A DNA stretch of 54,530 bases from Candidatus Hydrogenedentota bacterium (GTDB lineage: Bacteria; Hydrogenedentota; Hydrogenedentia; Hydrogenedentales; CAITNO01): positions 1 to 54,530 of the forward strand of contig JAAYBJ010000105.1 in NCBI GenBank assembly GCA_012730105.1. Direction: 5' to 3'. A model generated the notes under the pieces. It had not been told where the DNA came from. It made no database searches and worked only from the letters and a program-made list of their open reading frames with translations. How positions within the stretch are numbered: the stretch's first letter is position 1; each line of letters opens with the position of its first letter. This document shows, piece by piece, positions 17,253-25,227 of the stretch. The position numbers and the translations under genes are program-made.

Positions 17253-18995
17253 CTACATGCGTTCCGGCGTATCAATCCCTAAAATGCCCAAGGCATTGGA
17301 TAGCGTGTAAAGGGCGGCGCGGCACAACTGTAAACGACTATGAAGGCGCGCCTCATCCTGGGACGACAACACCTGACATTCATGATAAAATCCGGTGAAC
17401 GCATGCGCCAGGTCAAGCATATAATTGGCGACCTGCGCGCAATTCCGCTGGGCCGCGGACTCCGTGATCACCTTGGGGAATGCGGCCATCGCGTTAAGCA
17501 AGGCCCACTCACTGTCCGTATCCGCAATAAAGGTTTCCGGAACCGGGTCAGGAACGGGTCGCCCCCATTTTCTAAGGATGGAGCGGATCCGCGCGCAACA
17601 ATACTGAACGTAAGGTCCAGTGTCCCCCTGAAACGACAGGGCGGACTCCATGTCAAAAATAACGTTCTTGGTCGGTTTTACACGGAGGACCGCGAATCGG
17701 ATCGCGGAAACCGCCACCTGCTCGGCTATCTGTCGGTGCTCATCCGCGGGGAGATCCGGAAATTGTTCCATAACACGCTGCAGCGCCAGCGCTGCGGCTT
17801 GATCCAAAAAATCAGACAGCAAGACCACCTTGCCCTGCCGGGTGGACATCTTGCCGTCTGAAAGAAGGATATAGGAATAGTAGACGACCTCAGGCGCCGC
17901 GATGCCGGCGGCCTCCAGGATAAGGGCCATCTGCTGCGCGTAGAGTTTATGGTCCTCCCCGAGAACCATCAGGTTGACGTCCGCGCCCCGCTCATGCTTA
18001 TCCAGGGAATATAACAGGTCGCGGCATCCGTACATGGAGGAACCATTTGCCCGCCTCAAAACGAAATAACGGCCCTCTTCAAGGGGATAGCCGAGCCGGG
18101 ACAAATCCACGACACGCCTTCCGTCCTCATCCGTGAACAGGGCGCCTTTTTTCTCCAGGGCTTCCTCAATGACGGCCAGGCGGGGATCATTCACGTAGGC
18201 CGATTCGTGATCAAAAAAGTCATACTGCGCCCCAAGACGTTGAAGCACCTTCAGCTGTCCCTTGAGGCAGAGTTCGGTGACCCGAAAGAACTTTTCTTTG
18301 ATCCCGCTGTCCCCCGCCTCGATTCTGGCCAGCATTTCATACCCCCGCGCTGCGAATTCGGGATCCTCCTCCGCGCGTTTATTGGCCGTCACATACGCAT
18401 CGAGTATTTCATCAAAGGTAATGCCCTCGAGTTCCTCGGCGACCAACACCAGGAGGCCAATCTGACGGCCCATATCATTCACATAATAATGAACCTCGAC
18501 GTCATAGCCTTCAAAGCGCAGCAGTCTTGTGACGCTGTCCCCTATCATGGCGCAGCGGCCGCGGCCGACATGGGGACTGGCGTTGGGATTGATGCTGGTA
18601 TGCTCGATAAGAACGCGTTTCCCCTTGCCGGTTCCGCCACCACCCCACTGTGTGCCGGCCTTCAGAACGGCACGGGTGATTTCATAGCCGACGCGGTTCC
18701 GGTCAAGTTTCAGGTTGACGTAAGGGCCCGCCGCGGCGGCTGAGGAGACATACGCGCCGAAATTCACCTTCGCCGCGATTTCCTGCGCCAATACAGCCGG
18801 GGCTGTTTTGCGTTTCTTGGCGATGGAAAACATGGGGATAGCGACATCGCCCATCTCCAGGGAAGGCGGGGCGTTAAAGGCTATGTCTTCGGCGGCCAGG
18901 GACGGATCATAGGCCATCAGGGCATTCACTATCGGTTCATAGTACAACAAGGCGTTCTCTCCCGTTACCGGCGGCGACCGGTATTCTTTGATCAT
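17253..18995 (-). CDS. argS: Arginyl-tRNA synthetase, archaeal-like subtype
   Basis: 580-residue class I synthetase that charges tRNA-Arg. The HIGH element reads HVGR (His142-Arg145) within NPNASPHVGRGRCAMIGD, followed by VEVHYYVNDMGRQ. That arrangement is typical of archaeal ArgS (for example halophile and methanogen enzymes) rather than the common bacterial HVGHLR form. The KMSKS region reads KMSTRQGK, and the C-terminal anticodon-binding helical domain has AVLRVKPTKNVIFD and ends with ALGILGIDTP, as in the family. The N-terminal additional domain is present. The protein is complete and should be functional. It lies in a minus-strand run 9 bp upstream (transcription-wise, after) of the parvulin gene, so it may be co-transcribed with that gene. 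Confidence 0.95.
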   Translation of the reverse strand: MIKEYRSPPVTGENALLYYEPIVNALMAYDPSLAAEDIAFNAPPSLEMGDVAIPMFSIAKKRKTAPAVLAQEIAAKVNFGAYVSSAAAAGPYVNLKLDRNRVGYEITRAVLKAGTQWGGGGTGKGKRVLIEHTSINPNASPHVGRGRCAMIGDSVTRLLRFEGYDVEVHYYVNDMGRQIGLLVLVAEELEGITFDEILDAYVTANKRAEEDPEFAARGYEMLARIEAGDSGIKEKFFRVTELCLKGQLKVLQRLGAQYDFFDHESAYVNDPRLAVIEEALEKKGALFTDEDGRRVVDLSRLGYPLEEGRYFVLRRANGSSMYGCRDLLYSLDKHERGADVNLMVLGEDHKLYAQQMALILEAAGIAAPEVVYYSYILLSDGKMSTRQGKVVLLSDFLDQAAALALQRVMEQFPDLPADEHRQIAEQVAVSAIRFAVLRVKPTKNVIFDMESALSFQGDTGPYVQYCCARIRSILRKWGRPVPDPVPETFIADTDSEWALLNAMAAFPKVITESAAQRNCAQVANYMLDLAHAFTGFYHECQVLSSQDEARLHSRLQLCRAALYTLSNALGILGIDTPERM

Positions 18996-19004
18996 GGGTA
19001 CGAA

Positions 19005-19571
19005 TCAGGGCTCCGGCGTTTCATCCGTTCCGGGAGCGTTTCCCTCTTCTTTTAGTGATTCCATCGCCTTGCGCTGAACCTCTTTTTCATACAGGTCTGC
19101 CTCCGCGTAATGCCGGTCGTCGATGCGGATAATATGAAACCCGAACTGGGTCTGAATAACATCGCTTAGCTCGCCGATTTTCCCCTTCCAGCAATATTCC
19201 TCAAAGGCCGCCGCGTAGGTACCCGGCGGCGCCCATCCTAAGTCACCGCCGCGCCGCGCGGTGACGGAGTCGTCTGAATTCTCTCGCGCTAGTTTTTCAA
19301 AACTTTCCCCGGCAAGAATGCGTTCACGCAGTTCTGTTACCCGCTCGTAAGCCCTGCCACGGTCCACGGCGTCCGAGGTATCGTAAGAAACCAGGATATG
19401 GCTTACCCTTACCATGGTCAACACGGGACGGGGAGAGCGTCCCGTGTAGAAATACAAAGACATCAGGATGATTAGGATAAGGATACCCAGCCAGATATAC
19501 CTGGTCCAATCCCTCGGTTCAGTCTCCACTTCCCCCGTACTCTCCGGGGAGCGTTCAACATTCACATTCAT
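19005..19571 (-). CDS. Membrane-anchored parvulin-type peptidyl-prolyl isomerase
   Basis: 188 residues. The ATG at 19571 has a perfect AGGAGG 6 bases upstream; the longer upstream frame would run into the GspF gene. A single membrane span lies at ~25-43 (YIWLGILILIILMSLYFY), giving an N-in, C-out topology, followed by a parvulin domain. The domain shows VSHILVSYDT, FEKLARENSDDSVTARRGGDLGWAPPG and the C-terminal QFGFHIIRIDDR. These match rotamases that isomerise X-Pro bonds in proteins at the outer face of the membrane (PrsA/PpiD/SurA-like). A second, larger rotamase lies four genes upstream in the same run, suggesting an envelope-folding cluster. Confidence 0.92.
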   Translation of the reverse strand: MNVNVERSPESTGEVETEPRDWTRYIWLGILILIILMSLYFYTGRSPRPVLTMVRVSHILVSYDTSDAVDRGRAYERVTELRERILAGESFEKLARENSDDSVTARRGGDLGWAPPGTYAAAFEEYCWKGKIGELSDVIQTQFGFHIIRIDDRHYAEADLYEKEVQRKAMESLKEEGNAPGTDETPEP

Positions 19572-19615
19572 TACTGGCCTCCTGGTAAAACACGTTATCA
19601 GAGGGTGCTTAAAAC

Positions 19616-20638
19616 TCATGGTATCGAATAAAGATTCCCATAAAACGAGATCACAAAGTATCCTACCACACAACCCACCGCCAGGGTAATCAGAACCTGC
19701 AGAATCTTCGAGGCCGATTTCACCGCTGACTGCGCCTCGCCCATGCTGTACTCGGCGGCCTTCTGTAAGGTGTCCTCGAGATTTCCGGATTGCTCGCCGA
19801 CCGCGAGCATTTCCCGGCCGACCCGGTCCAGGTATCGGCTCTTGGAAAAGGCCTCAACCAGGGTGCCGCCCCGCGAAATAACAGGTACAGCAGTCAACAG
19901 ATCCTTTTCAATGGCTGTGTTCATAGTCATTGCCGCGCTGCGAGCGACACATTGCTTTATGTCAAGGCCGGCATGCATCAGCAGGGCCATACCCCTGTAA
20001 AAACGGGCCAGGGCAAATTTTCTTACCACCCCGTTTAGCGGCCACAGGTGATTTTTCAACAAGTTAACCGGCCCCTGCGTCAGACCCGCACGGGCGAAGA
20101 TAATGGATGCGCCAATGAATACAATTACCAGGAACAGCGCGATGGTTTGAAAGCGCGCGTACTCCGCGAGATAGGCGCTCATGGAGATTTGTTGACCCGA
20201 GCCGGAAAAAACATTCGCCACTTTCTTGATAATGCCCAGGGCGAAGGTTCCCAAAAACCAGGCCGCGGCAAGCTGCAGCCCCGGATAGATGAGGGAACTG
20301 ATGGCGGCCCGCTTCATTCTGTGCATCTCTTCATAATGCTCCGCGAGGTCGCGCAAAAGGGCATCGAGCCGTCCACCGCTCTCCCCCGCGGATACAACCT
20401 GCACGAAAAGCCCGGGCAGTAGGTTCTCCTCGGCGCGGCAGGCATCGGCAAGCGAAGCCCCCCCTTTGATCCGGGTTTCCATGCGCAGCAGCGCGCGCCG
20501 TCCCCGGGGAAATGCGCCTTGTCCCGCTGTTATATGCAGGGCGGAGAGAATCGGCAAACCGGCCGTATAGGCCGTGGCCAGCTGCCGGCAGATCACGGCC
20601 ATTTCCCTGGAACTAAGTTTGGAGGATATCAAGCCCAT
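19616..20638 (-). CDS. Type II secretion / type IV pilus platform-like protein (GspF/PilC family)
   Basis: 340 residues, slightly short for the ~400-residue GspF/PilC family. Two copies of the T2SSF helical domain are visible, one at ~15-140 (MAVICRQLATAYTAGLPILS, then GGRLDALLRDLAEHYEEM) and one at ~215-335 (FALARFYRGMALLMHAGLDI, then GEQSGNLEDTLQKAAEYS). Each is followed by strongly hydrophobic helices. These proteins form the inner-membrane platform turned by a secretion or pilus ATPase. No ATPase (GspE/PilB), prepilin or prepilin peptidase is in this window, so it is a solitary copy here; partners may be elsewhere. No good ribosome-binding site is seen before the ATG at 20638; it lies 61 bp after trxB. 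Confidence 0.9.
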   Translation of the reverse strand: MGLISSKLSSREMAVICRQLATAYTAGLPILSALHITAGQGAFPRGRRALLRMETRIKGGASLADACRAEENLLPGLFVQVVSAGESGGRLDALLRDLAEHYEEMHRMKRAAISSLIYPGLQLAAAWFLGTFALGIIKKVANVFSGSGQQISMSAYLAEYARFQTIALFLVIVFIGASIIFARAGLTQGPVNLLKNHLWPLNGVVRKFALARFYRGMALLMHAGLDIKQCVARSAAMTMNTAIEKDLLTAVPVISRGGTLVEAFSKSRYLDRVGREMLAVGEQSGNLEDTLQKAAEYSMGEAQSAVKSASKILQVLITLAVGCVVGYFVISFYGNLYSIP

Positions 20639-20699
20639 ACTATCGAAATTACCCGGACCGCATATGCAGGGGGACCCACTGCCACGCGGTCCATTTCAT

Positions 20700-21650
20700 T
20701 TAGGTCTCTTCCCTGGACTCCAGCCATCTAGCGGCGTCCAAGGCGGCCATGCACCCGCTTCCCGCCGCCGTGATGGCTTGACGATACGTTTTGTCCTGCA
20801 CGTCACCACAGGCAAATACCCCGGGCACGCTGGTGTAGGTACTGCCCTTTTGGGTCACCAGGTAACCGGACCCTTCCAACTCAAGAATCCCTTTAAACAA
20901 CTCCGTGTTGGGTTGATGTCCGATGGCGGCGAAATATCCTGAACAGGGCACTTCCCGCAACTCGCCGGTCCGGGTATCCTTCAAACGCACCCCCGTAACA
21001 CCATCCGAGTCGTTGCCGAGGATCTCATCAACAACGGAGTTCCATTCCATTGTGATTTTGGGATGATTGAGTACCCTGTCGCCCATGATTTTGCTTGCCC
21101 GAAGTTTGTCCCGGCGATGAACAACATGAACCCGGTCCGCGAATTTTGTCAGAAACAAGGCTTCTTCCATGGCGCTGTCGCCGCCGCCCACCACGACCAT
21201 GGGCTTGCCGCGAAAGCGGGGCAGGGCGCCGTCGCAGGTGGCGCAGGCCGACACGCCTTTGTTCATGAACCGCTGTTCCGATTCGAGCCCGAGATATCGG
21301 GCCGTCGCGCCAGTGGCGATGATCAGCGCCTGCGTCTCATACACCTCCTCGTTCACGAAAAGTTTTAGAGGATACCCGGATAAATCCACGGAAGTGACCG
21401 TCTTGTACTCAAACCGGGCGCCGAATTTCTCCGCCTGTTTTTTTAGATCGGCCATGAGTTCCGGACCGGATACGCCTTCAGGATAGCCTGGAAAATTTTC
21501 AACCTCCGTCGTGGTCATCAATTGCCCTCCCGGAAGCAGGGTCTGACTGATTTCCCCCTCTAAAACTAAGGGCTTCAGGTCCGCCCGCGCTGTATAGAGC
21601 GCCGCAGTGCACCCTGCCGGTCCGCCTCCCAGAATCACGATTTTTTCCAT
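20700..21650 (-). CDS. trxB: Thioredoxin reductase
   Basis: 316 residues, normal for the low-molecular-weight bacterial enzyme that passes electrons from NADPH through FAD to thioredoxin. Visible are the FAD site [14 protein letters not shown] at the N-terminus, the [16 protein letters not shown] segment, the redox-active CATC (about residues 136-139), the NADPH site [16 protein letters not shown] and [11 protein letters not shown], and the C-terminal FAD motif [10 protein letters not shown]. Two ATG codons are adjacent; GAGGAG lies 7 bases before the second, so 21650 is chosen. It sits between a GspF-type gene and the PpiD-like chaperone on the same strand, so it could belong with the envelope-folding/redox cluster. 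Confidence 0.97.
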   Translation of the reverse strand: MEKIVILGGGPAGCTAALYTARADLKPLVLEGEISQTLLPGGQLMTTTEVENFPGYPEGVSGPELMADLKKQAEKFGARFEYKTVTSVDLSGYPLKLFVNEEVYETQALIIATGATARYLGLESEQRFMNKGVSACATCDGALPRFRGKPMVVVGGGDSAMEEALFLTKFADRVHVVHRRDKLRASKIMGDRVLNHPKITMEWNSVVDEILGNDSDGVTGVRLKDTRTGELREVPCSGYFAAIGHQPNTELFKGILELEGSGYLVTQKGSTYTSVPGVFACGDVQDKTYRQAITAAGSGCMAALDAARWLESREET

Positions 21651-21847
21651 CATCCGTCTCCTCGATTATCACAGTGCCCTCTATTCGTTGTCATCCGAAT
21701 GTCCTCTCCAAAGAGAAACAAGAAAACATTTGATCGTATTATTTTGATCACCCAGCCCGGCAAGGGGATGGAAATCTGTGAATAGGCCACCGCAATTGCC
21801 TATCGGGATCATGTCTGGAATACAGTATGCGTTTACGCTGCGGACAT

Positions 21848-23917
21848 TTATTGGGCTGGACTCTCCGGAGCAGGCGTTTCTTCCGGTTCAGCCACCGCCG
21901 CTTCACCCGCGTCGCCAGCATCGGCATCCTCTGCCACGCCGCTGTCTTGAGTGGAATCCGCCGTGGTATCCGCAACGGTATCCGTCTCGGAAACATCAAC
22001 GCCGGAAACCTCTTCGGAAGAGGATGCGTCCGGCGCGGGCTCACCCTCGCCCACTTCCCCCTCGGAGGAAGTCGCCGTCTCGTCTTCCCCTTCATTCCTG
22101 CCAAGAATGGCATCCAAAAGGGCGGTATCCTGGGTATAGGACACACTCGCCAGCATGCGTTCCCGCAGATCCTTCGTAAAATCGGCAAGCATTTCATACT
22201 GGGCGGTCTGCTTCATGCGGTTCTTGATTTCTTCCCGTTCTCCCTCAAAACTTGCGAGTTCTTCCGGGGTGGGTTCCTGGCGTTCAATCAGTTCAAAGAA
22301 CCAGGCATCCCCCAGGAAGCCCGTCAGCGGGCCGACCACGGCCCCGGGCTCTGAATCACTTAAAGCTGCATGTATTTCGGAAGCCTGCACGTAAACCTGG
22401 TATTGAAATAAGGAATCCTTGCGGCTAAACGACTCGGCCGTTTCGCCTATGGAAGCGTTTAACTCGGGGAATTGCGTTTTTATGTCATCGAGTTTCGAAA
22501 CTTCCTCCTTGATGCGGTCCGTATATGTTTTTACTTCTTCTTTATAGCCGTCCGTTTGTTTGCGTTCCGCAACCACTTTTTCGACCGCGGATTCTCTCGC
22601 TTCTTCAAAGGCAGGTATTTCGCCCTGCTTTCTCTCCAGCACCCGGGCCAGATAAATATTGTTGCGGGATTTTATTGCCTTCCATGCATCGTCGGTGGCA
22701 CTAACGACCTGGGAGCGGAATGTTAACACGTCACTGTCGGAAACATTTTCAATCTCGGTACTTCTGTTGTCAAAGAAGTTTGTGGCTGTTAGTGCCAGCC
22801 CGGCTTCTGTTGCCACAGATTGCGGTTCTTCGCCCTGCTGCAAACGTCCGACAAATTCGTCGGCTTTCTGCTCCCGGGCGGTCCGTTCCTCCGCGCTCAG
22901 TGCCGCGTTCAAAACGATCTGTCTGCCAAACACCTCACGCAGACCGGTTTCCTCGTTTGTTCTTTCCTCTTCATTTTTGTAAATGAAATAACCCGTGGGC
23001 CCCGGGATCGGATCGGAAACCTCTCCGGGCAGCAGGGCAAAAAGCGGTTTCAAATGTTCCCCCATGAACTCTTCTTCCGTGCGCCAGCCCATTTCGCCGC
23101 CGGCAGGCTCGGACAGGCTGGAATGTTCATTCGCCAGTTGCGCGAAATCTTCACCGCTTCGCGCACGTTCCACCAGTTGCGTTGCGAGTTCCGGCATGGG
23201 CGGCGCAAGTGACAGGACCATCAACTCCGCCTTGACCTGTTCCGGAAGCCGATACATTTCAGTGTTCTGGTCATAATGCGCGCGGAGTTCCTCTTCCGTG
23301 GGATTAATCGCGGGTTCTATCTTCGCAAACTTTACCCGCAATTTGACATGGTCCGCTTTTAATTCTTCCTCAAGATTATTGCTCAGAACGCGTCCCGAAG
23401 GTGCGGATACCGTGCTCAGAAACACTTGTTGCGTTATGCCGCCGCCCACGTCTTCAAAAATTTCATCCCACCGCGTAACGCTGCCCACCCACTCGTTCCA
23501 TGCCTCATGATTAAATTCGCCATTCTCGTTCTGGAACATGTCCCATTTCTGCATCTGCGCGCTCATCAGGTCTCTGTCCACCTTAAAGTTCCGCTGCGCA
23601 TCCAGCAGGCGGACCAGGGCCGCATCGACAAGGTTTTCCAGTACCCGCTGGACTGTCCCGTCCTGGTCCAGCTCGCGATAGGTGTGCGTTTCACCGCCCT
23701 GTCCCCGGCGCATCGCAATGGCCCTGTCCAGACTGCGCCGGAATTCCGATTCCATGATGGGTATCTCGCCGACTTGGGCGACGATGCGGTCTTGCACTTC
23801 CTGGCTTCTACCGCCGCAACTTGAAGGCATTCCAAACATGAATACGAAAGGAACACAAATAAAAACAAGGATAAAATACATGATAATTCGTCTGTGCTTG
23901 TGCATCCAATCCTGCAT
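21848..23917 (-). CDS. PpiD/SurA-like periplasmic peptidyl-prolyl isomerase and chaperone
   Basis: 689 residues from the ATG at 23917, which has GGAG 8 bases upstream. A short basic N-terminus (MHKHRR) and one span at ~10-30 anchor it in the inner membrane with the bulk outside, as in PpiD. A SurA_N-type helical region follows (residues ~40-200), then a parvulin domain with GEDFAQLANEHSSLSEPAGGE and LFALLPGEVSDPIPGPTGYF. A second weaker helical section follows, and finally an unusual ~80-residue tail extremely rich in Glu, Ser, Thr, Ala, Val and Pro. That tail looks disordered and acidic and is not part of standard PpiD. Its role is folding of exported proteins; the tail could bind other envelope components, which is inference. 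Confidence 0.9.
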   Translation of the reverse strand: MQDWMHKHRRIIMYFILVFICVPFVFMFGMPSSCGGRSQEVQDRIVAQVGEIPIMESEFRRSLDRAIAMRRGQGGETHTYRELDQDGTVQRVLENLVDAALVRLLDAQRNFKVDRDLMSAQMQKWDMFQNENGEFNHEAWNEWVGSVTRWDEIFEDVGGGITQQVFLSTVSAPSGRVLSNNLEEELKADHVKLRVKFAKIEPAINPTEEELRAHYDQNTEMYRLPEQVKAELMVLSLAPPMPELATQLVERARSGEDFAQLANEHSSLSEPAGGEMGWRTEEEFMGEHLKPLFALLPGEVSDPIPGPTGYFIYKNEEERTNEETGLREVFGRQIVLNAALSAEERTAREQKADEFVGRLQQGEEPQSVATEAGLALTATNFFDNRSTEIENVSDSDVLTFRSQVVSATDDAWKAIKSRNNIYLARVLERKQGEIPAFEEARESAVEKVVAERKQTDGYKEEVKTYTDRIKEEVSKLDDIKTQFPELNASIGETAESFSRKDSLFQYQVYVQASEIHAALSDSEPGAVVGPLTGFLGDAWFFELIERQEPTPEELASFEGEREEIKNRMKQTAQYEMLADFTKDLRERMLASVSYTQDTALLDAILGRNEGEDETATSSEGEVGEGEPAPDASSSEEVSGVDVSETDTVADTTADSTQDSGVAEDADAGDAGEAAVAEPEETPAPESPAQ

Positions 23918-24012
23918 GAAAAAGTCTCCATAATTAGGGTACAGGGCTTGTAGTGACGGTCCGACATTCCCGAAAAAAAGACATGCCAATGAACATGTTT
24001 ATTTCTTGCCGA

Positions 24013-24144
24013 GGGAAGTTACACTTTACCATAATAGCCTCGGATTTCTCAAATATCAGGGTTAAAAACCGCGCCTGTTTTCAAAGGTCGTTTAAGAGTG
24101 TGGGCGGGGAAGGACAACCGGGGCCTGAATTAGTGTAACTTCCC
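24013..24144. repeat. 132-bp element bounded by perfect 13-bp inverted repeats
   Basis: GGGAAGTTACACT (24013-24025) and AGTGTAACTTCCC (24132-24144) are perfect inverted copies. Inside, CCTCGG (24038-24043) can pair with CCGGGG (24118-24123) with one G-T wobble, extending the symmetry. No target-site duplication is apparent outside the arms. It lies in the 490-bp divergent spacer between the PpiD-like gene and the first microprotein gene. A 61-codon frame crosses it but ends exactly in the right arm and has no ribosome-binding site. It could be a small non-autonomous mobile element, a structured RNA, or a regulatory cruciform. Confidence 0.5.
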
Positions 24145-24301
24145 CACATCCTGATTTGTATCTTTAAACGGATCTTGGTTTGTTCCGGTCATCGACGAAA
24201 TGATACTATGACAAGGACAGAATGCGTTTCCCTTGTTGAAGATTTTTATTACAATAAGGGTCAGGAAAGGTTTTTCCCGGCAAATGATACACAGTATGAT
24301 T

Positions 24302-24350
24302 CACAGCGGAAAGTCGGGTTTCTGTGCTGATGAGGCGGTGGGTATCCGCC
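24302..24350 (+). promoter_or_regulatory. Structured leader upstream of the first microprotein gene
   Basis: Two adjacent hairpins can form in RNA: CACAG (24302-24306) with CTGTG (24322-24326), extended by AAA/TTT after a small bulge, and GGCGG (24334-24338) with CCGCC (24346-24350) around a 7-base loop. They are separated by CTGATGAG (24327-24334), which overlaps the second stem. The structure ends 58 bases before the ATG at 24408, so it would sit in its 5' untranslated RNA. A cis-acting control element is an inference. Confidence 0.35.
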
Positions 24351-24407
24351 GCGAACGAACAAAAAAGACCCATGGTTAAGCGCTTCTACGCGTAAGGGAT
24401 ATCTTTT

Positions 24408-24557
24408 ATGAAACACACCCATTCGATCACGTGTCCACAAAAAGCTGCCAGTAGTGTCGGCACTTACGTTACCCTTGCCGGCCAGATAATTGTTATCCTT
24501 GCTTCACTGTTCGAGGACAAAGAAGTATTTAGACCGACAACAGAAACGGAAGAGTAG
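24408..24557 (+). CDS. Microprotein 1: 49-residue single-span membrane peptide
   Basis: A 49-codon gene, ATG at 24408, TAG at 24555-24557, with AAGGGA about 8 bases upstream. The protein starts MKHTHSITC, has a hydrophobic segment at about residues 19-35 (TYVTLAGQIIVILASLF) and ends in an acidic tail, DKEV then PTTETEE. It is unfamiliar to me. The N-terminal M-K-H-T-H and C-terminal T-T-E-T-E are shared with the next small gene (M-R-H-T-H and T-T-E-T-E), so they are probably distant paralogues. One Cys at position 9. It is first of five tiny genes in a row. Predicted to sit in the inner membrane; function unknown. Confidence 0.6.
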   Translation: MKHTHSITCPQKAASSVGTYVTLAGQIIVILASLFEDKEVFRPTTETEE

Positions 24558-24732
24558 CCTAGGAAATCGATTCTTTCCATGAAAATCTGAGAAACTTTAC
24601 CCTCCTTGGGAGTATATACTAAAAAAGGCAGATGCCGTGTCTGTTCATTCGGGTTTCGTCAGTGCACGTTGCCTGAGTACGAAAAAAAACATAATTAAGG
24701 CAATAATGCCTCCTGAAACAAGGAGATCAAAC

Positions 24733-24924
24733 ATGAGACATACTCACCCAGTTGGCGCCATACCTCAATATGCGGAAGGACTTTGTGACAATATTACCAC
24801 GGTAACCCAAGCACGGTATTGCTTTGTCTTGTCTTTCCTTACCGATTTTGTGGTACCCCTTGTACAGCCCGTTATTAATTGGAAGACCGGTCCAACTGAT
24901 TCAACCACTGAAACGGAACTATAA
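24733..24924 (+). CDS. Microprotein 2: 63-residue single-span membrane peptide
   Basis: 63 codons, ATG at 24733, TAA at 24922-24924. AAGGAG lies 7 bases upstream, the best ribosome-binding site in the cluster, and it decides the start over an upstream extension to 24637. The protein starts MRHTHPVGAI, has a hydrophobic stretch at about residues 29-49 (YCFVLSFLTDFVVPLV) and finishes TGPTDSTTETEL. The head and tail match microprotein 1. Two Cys, at 18 and 30. A small GGCA/TGCC hairpin lies at 24699-24710, just ahead of the ribosome-binding site. No recognised family. The 175-bp gap before it also contains a perfect 10-bp palindrome AGTATATACT at 24611-24620. Confidence 0.6.
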   Translation: MRHTHPVGAIPQYAEGLCDNITTVTQARYCFVLSFLTDFVVPLVQPVINWKTGPTDSTTETEL

Positions 24925-24960
24925 ACCTGTTCGCCCTTTTGAATGAAACGAGGTATACCT

Positions 24961-25137
24961 ATGCATCATCTGCGCTCCGTGTCCAAAAAGCCCGTTTTGG
25001 GCGGCACAATGGCACCCGAAGTAAAAATCACCTTCATAATAACGATTTTGCAGGCTGCAATACCCTTGTTTCAAAATAAAGATCCGCAAAATCCGGTGAC
25101 TACGGATGGCGGCGGCGATACTGAAGGGGAATCTTGA
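24961..25137 (+). CDS. Microprotein 3: 58-residue single-span membrane peptide
   Basis: 58 codons, ATG at 24961, TGA at 25135-25137, with GAGG 7 bases upstream and only 36 bp after the previous gene. The protein opens MHHLRSVSKK (basic head), has a hydrophobic stretch at about residues 22-37 (KITFIITILQAAIPLF) and an acidic, glycine-rich end, TTDGGGDTEGES. The layout (M-x-H head, one span, Thr/acidic tail) repeats that of microproteins 1 and 2, though the sequence has diverged. No recognised family; likely inner membrane, with the basic head inside by the positive-inside rule. Confidence 0.55.
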   Translation: MHHLRSVSKKPVLGGTMAPEVKITFIITILQAAIPLFQNKDPQNPVTTDGGGDTEGES

Positions 25138-25152
25138 GGACAAAAGTAATTT

Positions 25153-25181
25153 TTTTGTTGCATTTGTCAACAAAATATGAT
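25153..25181 (+). promoter_or_regulatory. Candidate promoter with operator-like inverted repeat
   Basis: TTTTGTTG (25153-25160) and CAACAAAA (25168-25175) are a perfect 8-bp inverted repeat with a 7-bp centre. TATGAT (25176-25181), a good -10 box, directly follows. The -35 position falls inside the left arm and has no TTGACA match. It lies between microproteins 3 and 4, about 47 bases before the ATG at 25228, so the paralogue pair may have its own regulated promoter. A terminator reading is less likely because no T-run follows on either strand. Confidence 0.45.
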
Positions 25182-25227
25182 ATGAATAGGGGGTGGATGA
25201 TTGAGTAAGTTACGGGAGAATCATCAA

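Noticed and set aside
23953-24138. 61-codon + strand frame across the 132-bp inverted-repeat element
   Set aside because: No ribosome-binding site, no family-like features, and its stop falls in the right inverted-repeat arm; the DNA symmetry explains the sequence better.
24327-24360. Hammerhead-ribozyme-like core (CTGATGAG, stem, GCGAAC)
   Set aside because: The conserved A after GAA is C, the stem closing pair is offset by one base, and no cleavage-site strand pairs convincingly. Kept only as a structured leader.
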